Source: a virus. From it: a stretch of DNA of 64,000 nt. A program made the position numbers and the translations under genes. Positions 52,101-60,617 of the stretch are shown in pieces. How positions within the stretch are numbered: position 1 is the first letter of the stretch; each line of letters begins with the position of its first letter. The notes beneath the pieces were generated by a model. It worked only from the letters and a program-made list of their open reading frames with translations, ran no database searches and was not told the DNA's origin. The DNA lies in IMG/VR virus record IMGVR_UViG_3300026484_000007, positions 208,603 through 272,602 of that record, one strand, 5' to 3'.

Positions 52101-52112
52101 AAAGGAGAAATT

Positions 52113-52682
52113 ATGGCTAAGTGTACGTGCGAAGTGATTAGTGCGTGTTCTTCCACTTGGAACTCAAAGTATTGTAGTACAGTTTGTGCATGTAATGACG
52201 TTACATCTTGTTATGACGATTGTAGCGCTTATCTTTCGACATCTCAAGCTAGAGACGATTTTGATAGCACTAAAGAAGATGAGGTTAATACTGCTAGAGA
52301 TAATTTTAAAGGTAAAAAAGTAATTAAAATTTCCGATTTAAAAGCAATTCGAAAATATTTGAATGATATTGCTAAAAGTAAAAAAGATAGTTCTATCACA
52401 ATAGATGAATTAGATAAAAGTAAAGGAGATACCGTTGAAGCAGCTGACGCAGATGATCCAAGAAAAACTAGTTTAAAAATTGGCCTTTTATCTGGAGTAA
52501 ACGCTGCGAGCGCAACATATGATCTTGGAAATATGGGAGAAATTGAATCAGAAGACATCATTGATGGATCGCAATTAAAAACTATAGCCGAATCAATTGT
52601 TGATATAGCTTTATCATGCAGATGTGTTGGTTATTCAGCACAAACTTGTAATGATCAATGTGTTTGCGATTGTAATTATTAA
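52113..52682 (+). CDS. Cysteine-rich protein (14 Cys), candidate substrate of radical SAM enzymes
   Basis: 189 residues. Cysteines are clustered at both ends: eight in residues 4-37 (CTC, SAC, YC, STVCAC, TSC, DDC) and six in the last 22 (SCRC, TCNDQCVCDC). The middle ~120 residues are cysteine-free, polar and helical and include two related segments (KISDLKAIRKYLNDIA and GSQLKTIAESIVDIALS). CxC and CxxxC patterns and position between radical SAM/SPASM genes suggest a thioether-modified (RiPP-like) product. It is much longer than ordinary RiPP precursors and might be a virion or fibre-associated protein whose ends are crosslinked. Metal or disulfide binding is the alternative. AAAGGAG ribosome binding site. 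Confidence 0.8.
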   Translation: MAKCTCEVISACSSTWNSKYCSTVCACNDVTSCYDDCSAYLSTSQARDDFDSTKEDEVNTARDNFKGKKVIKISDLKAIRKYLNDIAKSKKDSSITIDELDKSKGDTVEAADADDPRKTSLKIGLLSGVNAASATYDLGNMGEIESEDIIDGSQLKTIAESIVDIALSCRCVGYSAQTCNDQCVCDCNY

Positions 52683-52729
52683 AAAATTATTAAAATTATT
52701 AAATTTAAATTTATTAAAAAGGAGAAAAT

Positions 52730-53521
52730 ATGTATTATACTTATGTATTTATGAAAAAAGTTTCAGACAATTATTATCAACCGATATCAATAGATAGAGT
52801 TTTTCAAACAGTAGCACCATTCTTAAAATTAGATAATTTTGATTTAGCAGCAAGAATTGATGATCAAGCAATTCGATTAATAGAATATGCGTGGAAGAAT
52901 AAAGAATTTCCTTTAATAAAAGCAGATTATGGAGATATGGTTAGCGTCGACAAAATCATTGTTTTTTCAATGGAAGAATTCAGAAAAGAAATTCTCGCGA
53001 CTAGAAATCCTAATAAATTAAAAGGTAAAACAATTGAAGAGCTATTCGACGATGAAGATTTAAAAAATGAATATCTTTTTGAAAAAAGAAAAGAAGAAAT
53101 TCTTAAAGAGATTCTTAATCAATTCTTCCCAATGTTTAACGTTTGGGATTTAATGAATATGATTAAATATTTAGAATACTGGGGAATTTTATTTAATGAA
53201 GGAATTGTAATTTCTGAAAAAAATAAAGAAGACAAATTCATCGAAATCATTGAAAAAGACGATGATTATCTTTTAGAGATCCTTGAAAAATTCTTAGAAG
53301 CAAAAGAAAGATTTGATAAATTCAATAAAAGTTATTCAGTATATAATAATTTAATTCAAGAGATGGATGAAGTTATGTATTGGGATTTTGATACTTTCGA
53401 AGAAGCTATAGGCACTCTTGATAAAATAAGAAATACATATGTAGCACCAGAAAATTATACTTGGGATAGCGATCTTTATTTATTTAGAAAAATAAGAAAG
53501 GAATATCTTGATAAAAAATAA
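52730..53521 (+). CDS. Hypothetical partner protein of the cluster, 263 aa
   Basis: Soluble, acidic, alpha-helical with aromatic residues (FNVWDLMNMIKYLEYWGILF, DEVMYWDFDTFEEA). No cysteine motif. Good AAAGGAG ribosome binding site. Overlaps the next radical SAM ORF, so co-expressed with it. May bind the Cys-rich protein or a maturase. No family recognised. Confidence 0.7.
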   Translation: MYYTYVFMKKVSDNYYQPISIDRVFQTVAPFLKLDNFDLAARIDDQAIRLIEYAWKNKEFPLIKADYGDMVSVDKIIVFSMEEFRKEILATRNPNKLKGKTIEELFDDEDLKNEYLFEKRKEEILKEILNQFFPMFNVWDLMNMIKYLEYWGILFNEGIVISEKNKEDKFIEIIEKDDDYLLEILEKFLEAKERFDKFNKSYSVYNNLIQEMDEVMYWDFDTFEEAIGTLDKIRNTYVAPENYTWDSDLYLFRKIRKEYLDKK

Positions 53522-54377
53522 AAAGGATCGTAAGACTCATTATCATATAATCCTTTCGGATTATTGTGATCGAAGCTGTCCTTATTGTATAAATTCTTCG
53601 GATCAAAATGAGATCATATCAAAAGACGATTACGATTTAATTTTAAAAGAATTAAAAAAAGTTATTACAACAGATGATCTGCAAAAGATCGTTATCGAAT
53701 TTAATGGAGGGGAATTTACTTTAATAAAAAATATTGAATGGTATTTTGAAAGATTATCTTTTATTTTTCAAGATCTATCTAAAAGTGATCTAAAAAAGAT
53801 ACAAATAATACTTACTACGAATTTCATAGCAGAAAATATTATTTATAATAATATTTATGATCACTTGAGATCTTTTTTAGATCATGATCAAATATGGTTT
53901 TGGGTAAGCACGCACTATGATTATACTGAAGAAAATTATATTCAAAAATTAAAAGATTTTTTAAGTTATCATAAAATTAAAAATAATAAAATAAATTACT
54001 GGTTTAACACATTAACCGTTTCGAAAAAACATAATAAATACATTAATGATCTTAGAAAGATCGCAAAAGAAAAATTAAAAGAATTATTTGATTTTCATAA
54101 CATTATTTTTAGTACTTCCAATTTAATTCCAGTTTCTTCGCTGAAAAAGAATATATATTGGTATGACACCAAACCTAAATTATGCTCGGGAAATATTTAT
54201 TTAATTATGTATAAAGGAGTGAGCAATTATTGTAAAGAAGAATTTTTTTCTTTCAATGAGATCTTTAAAAGATACGAACAGGATAATCAAGGTAATCGAA
54301 GTATACTTTGTAAGAAATCCTGCACCGATCAAAAATTTGATGAAGAATTATTTAAGCCTAAATATTTAAAAAAATAA
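53508..54377 (+). CDS. Radical SAM protein 3 (TTG start)
   Basis: C20, C24, C27 in CDRSCPYC, and NGGEFTL. C-terminus has several cysteines (LCSGN, YCKEE, LCKKSCTDQ) but not a full SPASM pattern. No ATG fits; TTG at 53508 has AAAGGA five bases upstream and overlaps the previous gene by 14 bases, so TTG is the likely start. 289 residues. GATC palindrome at 53865-53890 encodes LRSFLDHDQ. Confidence 0.85.
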   Translation: MIKNKKDRKTHYHIILSDYCDRSCPYCINSSDQNEIISKDDYDLILKELKKVITTDDLQKIVIEFNGGEFTLIKNIEWYFERLSFIFQDLSKSDLKKIQIILTTNFIAENIIYNNIYDHLRSFLDHDQIWFWVSTHYDYTEENYIQKLKDFLSYHKIKNNKINYWFNTLTVSKKHNKYINDLRKIAKEKLKELFDFHNIIFSTSNLIPVSSLKKNIYWYDTKPKLCSGNIYLIMYKGVSNYCKEEFFSFNEIFKRYEQDNQGNRSILCKKSCTDQKFDEELFKPKYLKK

Positions 54378-54423
54378 TTAAAATAATTAAAATAATAAAA
54401 ATAATAAAAAGCAAGGGAAATTA

Positions 54424-55191
54424 ATGCAATATGTATATTATAGACTCGACCCTAAATATTTACAAGAAAAATATAAATTAGAAAGTACTCTTCAAGATTT
54501 TTTTTATGGATATCAAACGTTTATAAATCCAGAAAAGAAATACATAATTAAAAACATTCCTCCATTAATCAATCAAGATAAAGACGGCTATTTTTATTTT
54601 TGGAATAAATTTTTATCGTTATTTTCATATGCTAGCGATCATCATCGATTTACTTCGCAAGATATATATATTGATCACGATGTTTTTTTATTTAATTTGC
54701 CTTCCAAAGATACCGAGAATTCCAATAATTTTTATTATACTTATGGGATTTATAATAGCACTAATAAAGTTAGTGCAGCTTGTTTTTCTTTAAAAAAATT
54801 TGAAGATTTTAAATATTATTTTAAAGTTTTTTTTAGTTGTAATGATTATATTAGAAAGAAGCCAGAAAAATTCGAAGAATTTTTATTAACAGAGTGGATA
54901 AAATCATTCATGTCCGACAAAAATTCTGAAAAATTAAAGAAAAAAATCATAAAGTTTTCAGAAAATAAGATAACGTTAGAAAAGCAAAAAACCTTTAAAA
55001 ATTTTATACTACATTATCAGACAAATTTTTTATATCAATTTATTATAAAAAATAAAGATAGTATTAAAATATTTTTAAAAGAAAAATTTTATATTAAAAC
55101 ATTACATGATCTTTTAAAGATCCTTAAAGATCTTGAAAAGATTTATAAGGATTTAAAAAATGAAAAAATATCAAAAAGTTATTTTTTATAA
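54424..55191 (+). CDS. Hypothetical protein with IDHD motif, paralogue of 56135
   Basis: 255 residues. YYRLDPKYLQEKYKLE at the N-terminus, YIDHDVFLFN near residue 83 and LHYQTNFLYQFIIKNK near 195 recur in the same order in the protein at 56135. The IDHD could be a DxD-type metal motif of a GT-A glycosyltransferase, and SAACFSLKKF could match a later strand, but the resemblance is too weak for a firm call. Overlaps the next gene. One GATC palindrome. Confidence 0.65.
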   Translation: MQYVYYRLDPKYLQEKYKLESTLQDFFYGYQTFINPEKKYIIKNIPPLINQDKDGYFYFWNKFLSLFSYASDHHRFTSQDIYIDHDVFLFNLPSKDTENSNNFYYTYGIYNSTNKVSAACFSLKKFEDFKYYFKVFFSCNDYIRKKPEKFEEFLLTEWIKSFMSDKNSEKLKKKIIKFSENKITLEKQKTFKNFILHYQTNFLYQFIIKNKDSIKIFLKEKFYIKTLHDLLKILKDLEKIYKDLKNEKISKSYFL

Positions 55192-55945
55192 ATTAAATTT
55201 TTTCAATGGTAATCTTTTTTACGCATTTGAATATTTTGAATATCTACGAAAAAATAATTGGAAATTAATAATAGATTTAAATGGATCTTTAAAAGATCCA
55301 TTTAAACTTCCAATAAATAAAAAAATTTTATTTGAAGCGTTTCGAGAAAAATACAGTAAAAAATATCATAATTTATTTACTGAAATTATTTTCTTGAAAC
55401 CTTCAACTTTTTTTGTCGCCGATAAAATCCTTGTATTAGATCAAACCAGCATAAAATATTTAAATAAAACATTCGTGTCTAAAAAGATTATTTATAATTA
55501 TGGAGACGATGAGCGATCTTTAAAAGATCCTTTGAATAATAAAAATAATAAAAATAATAAAAATATTATTACGATAGGAGATAAAGATATCGGTTGTAAA
55601 ATTCAATATCATTATCCATTAAAATTAAATTTTAAAATCTTAAAACGTTTAAATTATAAAAGGATCCAAAAAAGATCCTTTTTGGAAAATAAAACAAAAA
55701 ACATCTATGAAAGAAAAAGAAATGTTAAAGATTTTCATTATACTTTCGATACTTTAATTTATAAAAAAGAAAATTTCTGGGAAAGAGCAAATCGATTAAT
55801 TCCAGAATGTAAATTTTATAATAAAGAAATAATATTTGAAAATAAAGATAAAAGAATTGATAGCGCAAATCTTCGCTATCAATCGTCGTGGAAAGATTAT
55901 AGTTTATATCATAGTGATTTTAAAGATTTCGTGGAAAATCTTTGA
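55160..55945 (+). CDS. Glycosyltransferase-like protein (GT-B type), short
   Basis: 261 residues. The C-terminal block FDTLIYKKENFWERANRLIP followed by ECKFYNKEI matches FDNYLVTPNTRNFD... ECKFYNKEI in the 59644 protein, and the pattern of an acceptor 'SPR/E' motif before an NKEI strand is seen in family GT-B phage glycosyltransferases. The N-terminus (KVIFYKLNFFNGNLFYAFEYFEYL) could be the donor of a Rossmann fold. Contains three GATC palindromes (55279-55303, 55514-55530, 55658-55682). Probably sugar transfer to phage or host surface, inference. Confidence 0.45.
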   Translation: MKKYQKVIFYKLNFFNGNLFYAFEYFEYLRKNNWKLIIDLNGSLKDPFKLPINKKILFEAFREKYSKKYHNLFTEIIFLKPSTFFVADKILVLDQTSIKYLNKTFVSKKIIYNYGDDERSLKDPLNNKNNKNNKNIITIGDKDIGCKIQYHYPLKLNFKILKRLNYKRIQKRSFLENKTKNIYERKRNVKDFHYTFDTLIYKKENFWERANRLIPECKFYNKEIIFENKDKRIDSANLRYQSSWKDYSLYHSDFKDFVENL

Positions 55946-56078
55946 TTTTTAAAGTAGCATCTATTTTCGATACAAGCGATATAAAAGCAGTTCTAAAAAA
56001 TTTAGAACTGCTTTAGAACTCGTATATATCTTTGGGTATCTAATGAAGCGCAACGTTTTAGGATCACGAGTTTTCAAA
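55945..56078 (-). repeat. Operon-boundary repeat, copy F (inverted)
   Basis: The same element on the minus strand: read in reverse it shows ACTCGTGATCCTAAAACGTTGCGCTTC, GATACCCAAAGATATATACG and then both AGTTCTAAA types in tandem. All other copies point in the + direction. There is no terminator before it, and the genes on both sides are on the + strand, so an inversion or a different role is implied. Confidence 0.8.
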
Positions 56079-56134
56079 GGAAAAAATGAAAGTATAAATA
56101 AATTTATAAATAAATCAAAGTCAAGGAATTATTT

Positions 56135-56761
56135 ATGGACGATTTAAAATTTATTAGAATAGATCCAAAATATATGGAGGATAAATATAAATACGAAGAC
56201 GAAATAACTTATATTATTTTTAAAGATCTTTTTAATATAGAAATAAAATACATTGAACCGATTTATAAAAATTTTTATAAAGAAAGAAAATATATAGATA
56301 AAAAATGGGAAAAGATTTTGACACTGATACATTATTCTTTTTCAGATTCATCTAAAAAATATTATATAGATCATGATATAATTATTAACCCTCGTGTATT
56401 ATCAATGAATAAAATAAACGCGACTTTTGGAGCATATTGCAAGACAGGTAATAAGCTAATGGCTAGTTTTATAGATATGAAAATTATTCAAAATTATAAA
56501 AATATTTTATCTGAAAATATTTTTTTATTAAAAGATATAAATAATGAAGAAATATTATTTAAAGAAATTATTTCAAAATTTAATAAATTTAACAATGTAA
56601 ATTATTTCGATTTACCATTTAATACTATAGAAAATTTAACTTTTCAAATGCATTATAATATTAATTTTATACAACCTTTAATTATAAAAAATAAAAAAAT
56701 AAAAAATAAAAAATATTTAATAAATTTGACAAAAAAACTTAGGAGAATTTATGAAAAATAA
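56135..56761 (+). CDS. Paralogue of the 54424 protein
   Basis: 208 residues. RIDPKYMEDKYKYE, YIDHDIIINPR and MHYNINFIQPLIIKNK match the 54424 protein in order. The IDHD and the final region are the best conserved, so these are probably functional residues. The two copies flank a GT-B-like gene and the inverted repeat F. Function as for 54424: possible GT-A-like transferase, uncertain. Confidence 0.65.
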   Translation: MDDLKFIRIDPKYMEDKYKYEDEITYIIFKDLFNIEIKYIEPIYKNFYKERKYIDKKWEKILTLIHYSFSDSSKKYYIDHDIIINPRVLSMNKINATFGAYCKTGNKLMASFIDMKIIQNYKNILSENIFLLKDINNEEILFKEIISKFNKFNNVNYFDLPFNTIENLTFQMHYNINFIQPLIIKNKKIKNKKYLINLTKKLRRIYEK

Positions 56762-57845
56762 AAATGATAGATTAAATAAATTTAATAAATTTAATAAATT
56801 TAATAAATTTAATAAATTTAACTCTATAGAAGATCTTTATAATAACTCATGTTTAAAATATGATCATTCGATAATAGATATCAAAAATGAATTTATTAAA
56901 TTAAATAAAATTTTAAAATTAAATGATGAGAGAATTAAAATTGATACGGGATTTGCTTGTAATGCTAAATGTTATTTTTGCTATTATCGATCTCATTTAA
57001 AAGATCCATTTCTTGAATTATCAGAAATTAAAAAACAGATCTTTCATGCAAAACAAATGAATTTTAAACAGGTGGAATTTAGTGGAGGAGAAAGTACTTA
57101 TCATCCTAAATGGTTTGATATGCTTGAAATTGCTCAAAAGTTAAATTTAAAATCCAGTTTGGTTTCAAATGGATTATTATTATCAAACTATGATTTTATT
57201 AAAAAAAGTTATAATTTAGGACTTAAAGAAGTTTTATTTAGTGTTCATGGTTATAAAGAAAATCATGATAAAATGATTGGGGTTGAAGGAGCGTTCGAGA
57301 AGATAATCCAAGCTATAAAATATTCTAAAGAACTGGGTATTCTACCAAGGATAAATATAACAGTCAATCTCATGAATATCAAAGTAATTCCTAATATAGT
57401 AAATTATTTATTGAATATAGGAGTGTATCAATTTAATTTTATAGAAATAAATAATTCTCATGAAGCTTTTAAAACAGCAAGAAAACAGCATTCGGAAATA
57501 TATAATTCTTTTAAAGAGCTTGAACCGATTTTTGATAAAATAATTGAAACTTATAAAAGAGATGATTGTTTAAATATTAGATATTTACCGTATTGTAAAA
57601 TCAATGAAAAGTATCATAAATACATGAAAAATTATATCCATCACTGGTTCGATCATTTTGATTGGAATCCATTGTTTGTGCATAGAACCGATTTTACCAC
57701 GGATAAAATTAAAACTTGGAAAAAAAGAGATTTATCTGTTTTCATAAAACAATTAAAAGCAACAAGAGATTATTGGTATTATAAAGATGAAGATTGCGAA
57801 AGTTGTAAATTTAATGGAGTATGCGATGGATATAAAAAACAATAA
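56751..57845 (+). CDS. Radical SAM protein 4 with N-terminal NKF repeat
   Basis: 364 residues. C70, C74, C77 in CNAKCYFC, SGGEST motif. C-terminus has DCESCKFNGVC. The first 24 residues are a repeat of NKF from a 9-base tandem (56773-56820), probably an unstructured extension. The rest is like MoaA-type or twitch radical SAM proteins. Overlaps the previous gene by 11 bases. Substrate unknown. Confidence 0.85.
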   Translation: MKNKNDRLNKFNKFNKFNKFNKFNSIEDLYNNSCLKYDHSIIDIKNEFIKLNKILKLNDERIKIDTGFACNAKCYFCYYRSHLKDPFLELSEIKKQIFHAKQMNFKQVEFSGGESTYHPKWFDMLEIAQKLNLKSSLVSNGLLLSNYDFIKKSYNLGLKEVLFSVHGYKENHDKMIGVEGAFEKIIQAIKYSKELGILPRINITVNLMNIKVIPNIVNYLLNIGVYQFNFIEINNSHEAFKTARKQHSEIYNSFKELEPIFDKIIETYKRDDCLNIRYLPYCKINEKYHKYMKNYIHHWFDHFDWNPLFVHRTDFTTDKIKTWKKRDLSVFIKQLKATRDYWYYKDEDCESCKFNGVCDGYKKQ

Positions 57846-57865
57846 AAAATTTAAGGATTAATTTT

Positions 57866-58732
57866 ATGCGAAATACAGATGAAATACAAAATTTTTATTT
57901 AAAATCAATGGCTCAGACTCCACTTTACAATACATTATATTTAAATACAGTTTTTACTAAAAAATGCAATTTTAATTGCAGTTATTGTTTCCAAGATAAA
58001 ACAGATGAAATTCTCGATTTGAACGTATTTGAAAATATTTTAAAAAAATTATTAAAATTTAAAAATATTGATAAATATATTTTTTCCATAATGGGAGGGG
58101 AATTATCTTTATTAGATGCTAAGTATATAAATAATATTTTTAATATATTTAATAAAGAATTTAAAGAATTAAAAAAATTAAAAAAAGATATCAAAATAGT
58201 CTTCGTTACTAATTTTTCTACGGATTTTAAAAATATTTATGAATTATATTTTTCAAAAGATTTTCTTAGTAAAAACGTTTTATTAGATTTAGCTATATCT
58301 CATCATCATCAAAATGAAAATCAATTATTCAATAAAGCAATAAATGATTTTATTGATCATAAATTATTGCTTCAAGAAAATATATTATTTACTATCAAGA
58401 CATTTAATATTAATTCATACGAAAAATTTATCAATTTAAAAAACGAATTCTTTAAAAAACATAAAAAATATCAAAATGATTTTTTAATCGAATTCGGTGA
58501 TAAAAATTGGAAAATTCAAAAAAGAATTTTTGCAAAAATAAAAAAATTTACAAGACCAGTAATATGTAATTCTTGGAATTATAATTTAGATTCAAATGGA
58601 AAATTATATCATTTATGTAATTTAAAAGAAATCGATATAAATGAAATAAAACAGATCCCTATTTTTTGCAATAAAAGGTGTAGCAATTATGAAATCGAAC
58701 AAGACACTTATAAAAGACATATACAAAAATAA
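57866..58732 (+). CDS. Radical SAM protein 5
   Basis: 288 residues. C34, C38, C41 in CNFNCSYC, MGGELS. Last part has VICNSWNYNL, YHLCNLKEI, FCNKRC, a short cysteine-rich C-terminus. Its C-terminal block RPVICNSWNYNLDSNG corresponds to RPVKCYNFNYDITPD in the following gene, so the two are tandem paralogues. Both have GGE rather than GGEP. Confidence 0.85.
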   Translation: MRNTDEIQNFYLKSMAQTPLYNTLYLNTVFTKKCNFNCSYCFQDKTDEILDLNVFENILKKLLKFKNIDKYIFSIMGGELSLLDAKYINNIFNIFNKEFKELKKLKKDIKIVFVTNFSTDFKNIYELYFSKDFLSKNVLLDLAISHHHQNENQLFNKAINDFIDHKLLLQENILFTIKTFNINSYEKFINLKNEFFKKHKKYQNDFLIEFGDKNWKIQKRIFAKIKKFTRPVICNSWNYNLDSNGKLYHLCNLKEIDINEIKQIPIFCNKRCSNYEIEQDTYKRHIQK

Positions 58733-59657
58733 ATTGATAAGATTTTCTGATCATTTAGCTCAGCCAATAAAACCCAAAATAAATATCAGCACCGTTGTTA
58801 CATATCAATGTTCTCTTAATTGTCCGTATTGTAATCAAAAAATAGATAGAAATAATATTTTAAAATCAAAAAAAGATTTTAAATTAATTAATTTAATTCT
58901 TTATGAAAAAGTATTACAAAAAATGTTTGATGAATTTTTAAGAAATAAAAATATCAATTTAAACGATTTTAATGTTGCTTTTAATATTTTAGGAGGAGAA
59001 TTATCAGAATTGCCTTTAAATTATAATATCGAATTAATTAACATTCATCAGAGAATTATTAAAAAATATAATCTAAACGTCGAAATAACATGGTTATCAA
59101 ATTTTACTCAAAATAATAATTATTTTAAAAAGATATTCGATGAGTTAAATAATTTTAATCATAAAGAAAATGATAAAATATATAATTTTGAATTATTATT
59201 TAGCATTCATGGGGAATATTTAAAAAATCATTCAAAAGAAAAAATAAAAGATAAATTTATTGATTTATTTAAATACAAGAATATTAACGAACATACATGT
59301 ATTAAAATATTTGGAAAACATCTCAGCAAATACTTTATAAATGAACTTCATAAAAATCATAATTTTAATAATTCTTTTGAAATTGGAGATTTAAATTTTC
59401 TATCTTACTCAAGACAATTTAAAAATAATTATGATTTAATTAGACCGGTTAAATGTTATAATTTTAATTATGATATAACGCCTGACTTATCAATTATTAA
59501 TCAATGTAATAAAGATCCCGAAGGGAAAACTATAAGAATGAATTATTTTAATTTTAAATGCAATGATATTAAAAAATGTAATAAAAAATGCCCGATAGGG
59601 GATTTTGAATTCAATGTTTATAAAAAGGTTATGAAAAAGGATAATGAAAATGAATAA
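58689..59657 (+). CDS. Radical SAM protein 6
   Basis: 322 residues. C41, C45, C48 in CSLNCPYC, LGGELSELP, and a C-terminal cysteine-rich tail (QCNKD, KCNDIKKCNKKC). Paralogue of the preceding gene. Starts inside it (overlap 44 bases) behind AAAAGGTG. A heterodimer of the two is possible. Confidence 0.85.
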   Translation: MKSNKTLIKDIYKNKLIRFSDHLAQPIKPKINISTVVTYQCSLNCPYCNQKIDRNNILKSKKDFKLINLILYEKVLQKMFDEFLRNKNINLNDFNVAFNILGGELSELPLNYNIELINIHQRIIKKYNLNVEITWLSNFTQNNNYFKKIFDELNNFNHKENDKIYNFELLFSIHGEYLKNHSKEKIKDKFIDLFKYKNINEHTCIKIFGKHLSKYFINELHKNHNFNNSFEIGDLNFLSYSRQFKNNYDLIRPVKCYNFNYDITPDLSIINQCNKDPEGKTIRMNYFNFKCNDIKKCNKKCPIGDFEFNVYKKVMKKDNENE

Positions 59658-60579
59658 AATTAATTTGAGCAAAAATGATAAAATATTTAATTTTATTGAT
59701 AATAAAAATACTATTTATTTAACATATTCCCCCGCTAAAGATGAATACGAAAGAATTTGTGGACATACTTTCGAAGTAATGGATTATTATCTTTTATTAA
59801 AAGATAATGGTTACAATGCAAAAATATTGATTTTTGATAAATTTAAAAATAAAAATAAATTATTTAACGCATGGGAAGATAAATACGTTTTGGATGATTA
59901 TCCAAATTATAAAAAAGATGTAATATTTAAAAATATTAATTTTAATTCTATAAATAGATTATATATTCCTGGATATTTAATTATTACTTCTGGAATTGAT
60001 ATTTTTTGGGACCAAATATTTAAAACATTGACTAAAAAAATAATTTCTTTTCAATGCGAAGAATTTGATTATTCTGAGTATTTAAAATTTAAAAATTTTT
60101 ATTTGCTTAGAGATGAAAGAATTTATCAAAATAAAAATTCTTCAGAAAAGACATTTAATTATCTTAAAAAAATATATTTTAAAAGATATAAAAAAATAAA
60201 TAATATAAAAACCAAAAAAACACTTGTATATGTAAATTCAAAATTAAAAGATTTATCAGAGGATCAAATACGATTTTTCATTAAAAACTACAAAATCGAA
60301 AATATATTATTTATATCTGGAACTATACTTACCAAAGAACAAGAGCAAAAATATTTAAAATATGGTGAATTAAAATATGCTCCAGTTGAAAATTTATTTG
60401 ATCAATTCGATAATTATTTAGTAACTCCTAATACAAGGAACTTCGATTGTAGTCCAAGATTCGTAGCGGAATGTAAATTTTATAATAAAGAAATATTCGT
60501 TCCTTTTAATCCAAAAGAAGATTTAGGTTTTTATTGGAGATGGTATGATATAAAAATTGATCGAAAAATTTTATTTTAA
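59644..60579 (+). CDS. Glycosyltransferase-like protein (GT-B type)
   Basis: 311 residues. YSPAKDEYERICGHTFEVMDYY resembles the N-terminal region of some phage glycosyltransferases, and near the C-terminus FDNYLVTPNTRNFDCSPRFV followed by AECKFYNKEIF is characteristic of GT-B enzymes (SPR-xxE motif). Related to the shorter 55160 protein. Possibly attaches a sugar to virion protein, cell surface or DNA. AAAGGATA before the ATG at 59644; a second ATG six bases later is equally possible. Confidence 0.55.
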   Translation: MKMNKINLSKNDKIFNFIDNKNTIYLTYSPAKDEYERICGHTFEVMDYYLLLKDNGYNAKILIFDKFKNKNKLFNAWEDKYVLDDYPNYKKDVIFKNINFNSINRLYIPGYLIITSGIDIFWDQIFKTLTKKIISFQCEEFDYSEYLKFKNFYLLRDERIYQNKNSSEKTFNYLKKIYFKRYKKINNIKTKKTLVYVNSKLKDLSEDQIRFFIKNYKIENILFISGTILTKEQEQKYLKYGELKYAPVENLFDQFDNYLVTPNTRNFDCSPRFVAECKFYNKEIFVPFNPKEDLGFYWRWYDIKIDRKILF

Positions 60580-60617
60580 AAATAATTTTTTTTACTAGAA
60601 TTATCAAAAGGAATAAT

